From Leucobacter sp. PH1c (GTDB lineage Bacteria > Actinomycetota > Actinomycetes > Actinomycetales > Microbacteriaceae), in NCBI RefSeq assembly GCF_000633415.1, contig NZ_AYMV01000020.1, positions 124,001-188,000 on the forward strand: a stretch of 64,000 bases of DNA, given 5' to 3'. The position numbers and the translations under genes were made by a program. Each line of letters begins with the position of its first letter. Within the stretch, counting starts at the first letter, position 1. Below the pieces are notes generated by a model. The model searched no databases. It worked only from the letters and a program-made list of their open reading frames with translations, and had not been told where the DNA came from. This document shows positions 59,356 to 64,000 of this stretch, in pieces.

Positions 59356-62300
59356 ATGACACTCCCCGCGCTCCGCATCGACTTCCCCGAGGATCTGCCG
59401 GTCTCGCAGATGCGTGACGAGATCGAGGCCGCGATCCGCGATCACCAGGTCGTCATCGTCGCCGGCGAGACGGGATCCGGCAAGACCACGCAGCTGCCGA
59501 AGATCGCGCTCGCACTCGGCCGCGAGCGCATCGCGCACACCCAGCCGCGCCGCATCGCCGCCCGCACGATCGCCGAGCGCATCGCCGAGGAGCTGGGCTC
59601 CGAGCTCGGCGGCCTCGTCGGCTACCAGGTGCGCTTCACCGACAAGGTGTCGGCCGACACACGGATCCGGCTCATGACGGACGGAATCCTGCTGAACGCG
59701 ATCCACCGGGACCGCGATCTGAGCGCGTACGACACGATCATCATCGACGAGGCCCACGAGCGCAGCCTCAACATCGACTTCCTGCTCGGCTACCTGCAGA
59801 CGCTGCTCCCGCGCAGACCCGATCTGAAGGTGATCATCACCTCGGCGACGATCGACCCCGAGTCGTTCGCGAAGCACTTCGCCGACGTGCGCACGAAGCA
59901 GCCCGCGCCCATCATCGAGGTGTCCGGGCGAACGTACCCCGTCGAGCTGCGCTACCGGCCCCTGGTGGAGCGGATCGAGGTGCCCGACGCCAAGGGCGGC
60001 CCGCCGAAGGTGCGCACGATCGAGCGCGACCTCTTCGACGCGATCGGCGACGCCGTCGACGAGCTCGCGAAGGAGGCGCCGGGCGATGTGCTCGTCTTCC
60101 TCTCCGGCGAGGCCGAGATCCGCGACGCCGCCGACGCGCTCGGCGGCCGCACGCGCGCCTCGGGCCGCGGGGCGCGCACCGAGATCCTGCCGCTCTACGG
60201 CCGGCTGAGCGCCGCGGAGCAGCACCGCGTGTTCGAGCGCCCGAGCGGCGCGAACGCGGGCGCGCGCCGGATTGTGCTCGCCACGAACGTTGCCGAGACC
60301 TCGCTCACCGTGCCGGGGATCCGCTACGTGATCGACGCCGGGACGGCCCGCATCTCGCGCTACAGCGCGCGCAGCAAGGTGCAGCGGCTGCCGATCGAGG
60401 CCGTCTCGCAGGCGAGCGCGAACCAGCGCTCCGGCCGCTCGGGCCGCACGAGCCCCGGCATCGCGATCCGCCTCTACAGCGAGGAGGATTTCGCGAATCG
60501 CCCCGAGTTCACGGAGCCCGAGATCAGGCGCACGGGCCTCGCGTCCGTGATCCTGCAGATGCTCTCGCTCGGCCTCGGCGACATCGCGCGCTTCCCCTTC
60601 CTCACCCCGCCGGATCAGCGCGGGATCGCCGACGGTCTCGGGCTGCTCGCCGAGCTCGGCGCGGTCACCGCGGGCACGGGCGGCGGGCGCGGACGCGGCG
60701 CACGCGACGAGCGCGGGCGGGATGACCGCGGGCGGGACGGCGCGGGGAAGCGCTCGGGCGCGACGCACCGCATCACGCCCGTGGGCCGGGAGCTCGCCCG
60801 TCTCCCCATCGAGCCGCGCTTCGCGCGCATGGTCGTCGAAGCCCGCAGGCACGAGGTGGTCCCGGAGGTGCTCGCCATCGTCGCGGGACTCACCATCCAG
60901 GACGTGCGGGAGCGGCCGCAGGCCGAGCGCGGCCGCGCCGACGAGCTCCACGGGCGCTTCAGCGACCCGCAGGGCGATCTCATGACGCTCCTGAACCTGT
61001 GGAACTACCTGCAGCAGGAGCAGCGCGAGCGCTCGTCGAGCGCGTTCCGCCGGATGTGCAAGGCCGAATACCTGAACTTCCTGCGTGTGCGCGAGTGGAT
61101 GGATCTGTTCCGCCAGCTGGCGCGCATCGCGGGCGTGAAGCGCGCCGAGGCCGACGCCGCCGCTCAGCAGGTGACGGGCGGCGCGGGAGAGGCGGTCCAC
61201 CGCTCGGTGCTCGCGGGTCTGCTCTCGCAGCTCGGCGTGCGCGACGATCGACAGAATCGCAGCGCGCCGCAGGGACGCGGCGTCGCGGGGGCGGTGAAGC
61301 GGAAGCCCGCGCAGGAGTACGTCGGGTCGCGGGGAACCCGCTTCGTACTGTACCCGGGCTCCGTGCTCGCGAAGCGCCCGCCCGAGGTGGTCATGAGCGT
61401 GGAGCTCGTCGAGACCTCGCGCCTCTTCGCGCGCTCGAACGCGGTCGTCGATCCGGCGTGGGCCGAGGAGCTCGCCGGTCCGCTCGCGAAGCGGCAGATC
61501 TCGGAGCCGCACTGGGAGAAGAAGCAGGGCGCCGCCGTGGCGTTCGAGCGCGTCACCCTGTACGGGGTGCCGATCGTCGATCGCCGGCGGGTGCAGCTCG
61601 CCCGCTTCGATGCCCCGCACGCGCGCGAGCTGTTCATCCGGCACGCGCTCGTCGACGGGGAGTGGGATTCGCCGCAGGCCTTCGACCGGGCGAACCGGCA
61701 GCTCCGGCGCGAGCTCGAGCAGCTGGAAGAGCGCACGCGTCGGCGCGACATCGTCGGAGACGATGAGGCGGTGTTCGAGTTCTACGACGCCAGGATCCCT
61801 GCGGACGTCGCGTCAACGCGGGACTTCGAGGGCTGGTGGAAGGAGAAGCGGCGCAGCGAGCCGAACTTCCTGCACCTGAGCCGAGCCGATCTCGTCGAGG
61901 ACGAGGCCGAGGACGTCGACGAGGCCGAATACCCGCGGCAGTGGCAGCACGGCGACCAGTCGCTGAAACTGCGCTACCGCTTCGACCCCACCGCGGAGGA
62001 CGACGGCGTGACCGTCAACGTGCCGCTGCCGCTCCTCCCCCGGCTCGACGGCGCCGACTTCGAGAAGCTCGTGCCCGGGCTGCGCCAGGAGCTCGTCACC
62101 GCGCTCATCAAGACGCTGCCGAAGGCGATCCGCAAGCACGTGGTGCCCGCCGCCGACTGGGCGCGCACGCTGCTCGCGACGGTCGCGCCGCAGCTCGACG
62201 CTCCCGTGCCTGCCGGGGGCGAGGCGCCGCAGCTGACCGCGCTGCTCGCGACGGAGATCCGCCGCCGCACGAGTGTGCCGGTGTCGGCTGCAGACTTCGA

Positions 62301-63363
62301 TCCGTCCCGGCTGCCCGCGCACCTGACCCCGACGTTCCGCGTGATCGATGCGCGCGGCCGCACGGTCGGCACGGGCAAGGATCTCGCGGAGCTCCAGGCC
62401 GCGCACAAGGACCGCGCCACGCAGGGCGTCGCGAAGGTCGCTGCGGCGGCGCTCCCGAAGAGCGAACTGGAGAAGACGGGTGCGACGACGTGGGAGTTCG
62501 GCGATCTCCCCCGGCACGTCGACACGGCGTACGCCAAGGGCCGCGCGGGCGGCGCCGGCGTCGTGCGCGCCTACCCGGCGATCCTCGACCGGCGCACGAG
62601 CGTCGACCTCGTCCTCGTCGCCGACGAGGCGGAGCAGGCCCGCATCTCCCGGAAGGGCATCCGCCGGCTGCTCGCCCTCAGCTCGCCGTCCCCCGCGAGC
62701 TACATCCGCGCGCACCTCTCGAACCAGGAGAAGCTGCTCCTCGGCGCGGGCCCCTACCGCTCGCTCGAGCAGGCGATCGCCGACGTCTCGCTCGCGGCAG
62801 CGGATCGCGTGATCCGGCGCCACGCCCCCGACGGGCTCGTGTGGCGCGCGGACGTGTTCGAGTCGCTCGCGAACGACTACGCCCGCACGCTCATCGACGA
62901 CATCTACGCCGCGATCGCGCTCACGGCCCGGGTGCTCGACGGGGCCCGGCTCGCCCGCAAGGCGATCGACGGCGCCAAGGCCATCCAGGTGCTCGGCCAG
63001 GTCGCCGACGCGGCGCAGCAGATCGACGGCCTCGTGTGGGCGACGAACACGATCGGCTTCGTCTCCCACACGGGGCTCGACCGGCTGGAGCGACTGCCCG
63101 TGTACCTGGAGGCCATCCAGCAGCGCATGCGCGGGCTCACGGAGAATCCCGGCCGGGATCGCGCCTGGCAGAACGAGGTGGACCGCGTGCGCGGCGCGTT
63201 CGCGCAGGCGGGGGGCTCAGTGCCCCTTCCCGAGGATGCTCCCGAGCACCTCGTGCGGGCGCGCTGGCTGATCGAGGAGTTGCGGGTGAGCCTGTTCGCG
63301 CAGCAGCTGCGCACGGCGGAGCCGGTCTCTGCGCAGCGCATCCTGAAGGTGCTCGCGGGCTAG
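59356..63363 (+). CDS. hrpA: ATP-dependent RNA helicase HrpA
   Basis: 1335 residues, the full HrpA length. Walker A GETGSGKTTQL is at residues 37-47, the DEAH box TIIIDEAHERS near 131, and motif VI SANQRSGRSGRTSPG near 355. HA2 and OB domains follow, then the long C-terminal DUF3418 region specific to HrpA. An Arg/Gly/Asp-rich insertion (GGGRGRGARDERGRDDRGRD) lies near 440. HrpA resolves stalled or colliding ribosomes in other bacteria. ATG 59356 follows GGGAGG. Confidence 0.95.
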   Translation: MTLPALRIDFPEDLPVSQMRDEIEAAIRDHQVVIVAGETGSGKTTQLPKIALALGRERIAHTQPRRIAARTIAERIAEELGSELGGLVGYQVRFTDKVSADTRIRLMTDGILLNAIHRDRDLSAYDTIIIDEAHERSLNIDFLLGYLQTLLPRRPDLKVIITSATIDPESFAKHFADVRTKQPAPIIEVSGRTYPVELRYRPLVERIEVPDAKGGPPKVRTIERDLFDAIGDAVDELAKEAPGDVLVFLSGEAEIRDAADALGGRTRASGRGARTEILPLYGRLSAAEQHRVFERPSGANAGARRIVLATNVAETSLTVPGIRYVIDAGTARISRYSARSKVQRLPIEAVSQASANQRSGRSGRTSPGIAIRLYSEEDFANRPEFTEPEIRRTGLASVILQMLSLGLGDIARFPFLTPPDQRGIADGLGLLAELGAVTAGTGGGRGRGARDERGRDDRGRDGAGKRSGATHRITPVGRELARLPIEPRFARMVVEARRHEVVPEVLAIVAGLTIQDVRERPQAERGRADELHGRFSDPQGDLMTLLNLWNYLQQEQRERSSSAFRRMCKAEYLNFLRVREWMDLFRQLARIAGVKRAEADAAAQQVTGGAGEAVHRSVLAGLLSQLGVRDDRQNRSAPQGRGVAGAVKRKPAQEYVGSRGTRFVLYPGSVLAKRPPEVVMSVELVETSRLFARSNAVVDPAWAEELAGPLAKRQISEPHWEKKQGAAVAFERVTLYGVPIVDRRRVQLARFDAPHARELFIRHALVDGEWDSPQAFDRANRQLRRELEQLEERTRRRDIVGDDEAVFEFYDARIPADVASTRDFEGWWKEKRRSEPNFLHLSRADLVEDEAEDVDEAEYPRQWQHGDQSLKLRYRFDPTAEDDGVTVNVPLPLLPRLDGADFEKLVPGLRQELVTALIKTLPKAIRKHVVPAADWARTLLATVAPQLDAPVPAGGEAPQLTALLATEIRRRTSVPVSAADFDPSRLPAHLTPTFRVIDARGRTVGTGKDLAELQAAHKDRATQGVAKVAAAALPKSELEKTGATTWEFGDLPRHVDTAYAKGRAGGAGVVRAYPAILDRRTSVDLVLVADEAEQARISRKGIRRLLALSSPSPASYIRAHLSNQEKLLLGAGPYRSLEQAIADVSLAAADRVIRRHAPDGLVWRADVFESLANDYARTLIDDIYAAIALTARVLDGARLARKAIDGAKAIQVLGQVADAAQQIDGLVWATNTIGFVSHTGLDRLERLPVYLEAIQQRMRGLTENPGRDRAWQNEVDRVRGAFAQAGGSVPLPEDAPEHLVRARWLIEELRVSLFAQQLRTAEPVSAQRILKVLAG

Positions 63364-63374
63364 CGGCGCCCGCG

Positions 63375-64000
63375 CTACACCGGGAGAGGCGCGTCCGCCC
63401 AGTGCCCGCGCGGATGCGGTGCGCGGTCGCGCTGGGCGGCGAGCAGCCGCTCGCGCACCGCACGGTCCTCGACCGCCGCGATCGCCGTCCGCGCGAGCGC
63501 GAGTGCGCCGTGCAGCACCGCCGTGTCGCCCGCCGGGGACACGACCGCTGCGGCGAACTCGTGCTGGTGCGGCGTCGCGGCGGTCCCGTCGAGCGCGATC
63601 ATGGGGTGGATCGCGGGCAGGTACCGCGACACGTCGCCCATGTCCGTCGAGCCGAGCGTCATCCCGGGCCCCCACGCGGCCCGATCCTCGCCACGGAGCT
63701 CGGCGAGTGCCTGGTCGAAGAACTCGGACAGCTCGGGATCCTGTTGCAGCGGCGCGTACCCGGGCGTCGGCACCGCAACGTCCACCGTGCACCCTGCGGC
63801 GAGCGCAGCGCCCTCGACCACCTGGCGCACACGCGATTTGGCGGTCTCCCACGACTCGGCGGTGTTCCCGCGGATCTCGAGCTGCATGGTCGCGGTCTCC
63901 GGGATCACGTTGACGGCCGCGCCCGTCGTCGCGATCGAGGAGATCACCACGTCGCTCGGCAGGTGCTGGCGCAGCAGCCCGATCCCGACCTCGGTGAGCG
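63375..64000 (-). CDS. M20 family peptidase/amidohydrolase, C-terminal part (5' end outside window)
   Basis: The frame stays open to the right edge, so only the C-terminal 200 or so residues are seen. AAVNVIPETATMQLEIRGNT is the end of the M20 dimerisation domain, STDMGDVSRYLPAIHPMIAL carries the later metal-site region, and ATPHQHEFAAAV matches the closing block, where most members have HTxEF. It resembles aminoacylase/IAA-amino acid hydrolase-type amidases. It is convergent with hrpA. Confidence 0.88.
   Translation of the reverse strand, partial: LTEVGIGLLRQHLPSDVVISSIATTGAAVNVIPETATMQLEIRGNTAESWETAKSRVRQVVEGAALAAGCTVDVAVPTPGYAPLQQDPELSEFFDQALAELRGEDRAAWGPGMTLGSTDMGDVSRYLPAIHPMIALDGTAATPHQHEFAAAVVSPAGDTAVLHGALALARTAIAAVEDRAVRERLLAAQRDRAPHPRGHWADAPLPV

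Overview
The window comes from a high-GC actinobacterium. The markers are WhiB, a SigR/RsrA pair, a DUF3097 protein, heavy use of GTG and TTG starts, and TANNNT minus-10 elements. Gene content and style fit Microbacteriaceae, perhaps Leucobacter or a relative, but that is inference from gene content only. It looks like ordinary chromosome: no rRNA, tRNA, CRISPR array, phage or transposase gene was seen. Both ends cut genes: a DEAD-box helicase tail on the left and an M20 peptidase on the right.

Layout. 1-8.5 kb: helicase tail, PHP phosphoesterase, aminopeptidase P, DUF885 metalloprotease with a YchJ-like gene, and an Orn/Lys/Arg decarboxylase divergent from a LysR regulator. 8.5-16.4 kb: DHA2 exporter, polar amino acid ABC transporter, and an amidohydrolase next to an S-adenosylhomocysteinase-like protein that has lost most canonical active-site residues. 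16.4-22 kb: GNAT, PadR/DUF1048, a two-gene SMR exporter behind a guanidine-III riboswitch candidate, a DtxR-like regulator, and a prenyl synthase coupled to a LacI regulator. 22-26 kb: APC permease, nitrilase and agmatinase-like genes that share GAAACGTTTC operator-like sites. 26-39 kb: Lrp/MFS/M20 cassette, MocR regulator coupled to an orphan DNA methylase, VOC, YbaK, enoyl-CoA hydratase family, MFS, DUF3097, a third ureohydrolase and a small HExxH membrane protein. 39-48.8 kb: alpha/beta hydrolase, peptide-binding protein, RsrA/SigR, aroA, rsgA, bcp, whiB, argG. 48.8-57.4 kb: PucR regulator divergent from a small membrane protein, NCS1 permease, alcohol and aldehyde dehydrogenases, agmatinase-family hydrolase and an exported HAD phosphatase. 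57.4-64 kb: malate dehydrogenase, aldo/keto reductase, hrpA, M20 peptidase.

A nitrogen theme runs through the window. There are three ureohydrolases, a riboswitch for guanidine export, argG, a basic amino acid decarboxylase and two uptake systems tied to ureohydrolases. The NCS1-ADH-ALDH-ureohydrolase operon reads like a route that oxidises a guanidino alcohol or aldehyde to a guanidino acid and then removes urea.

Two patterns cut across the genes. Sixteen genes have a TANNNT element ending 6-8 bp before the start codon, the geometry of leaderless transcripts. Three intergenic copies of an unnamed inverted-repeat element share the unit GGAGAAATC-N4-ATCTCGGAG.
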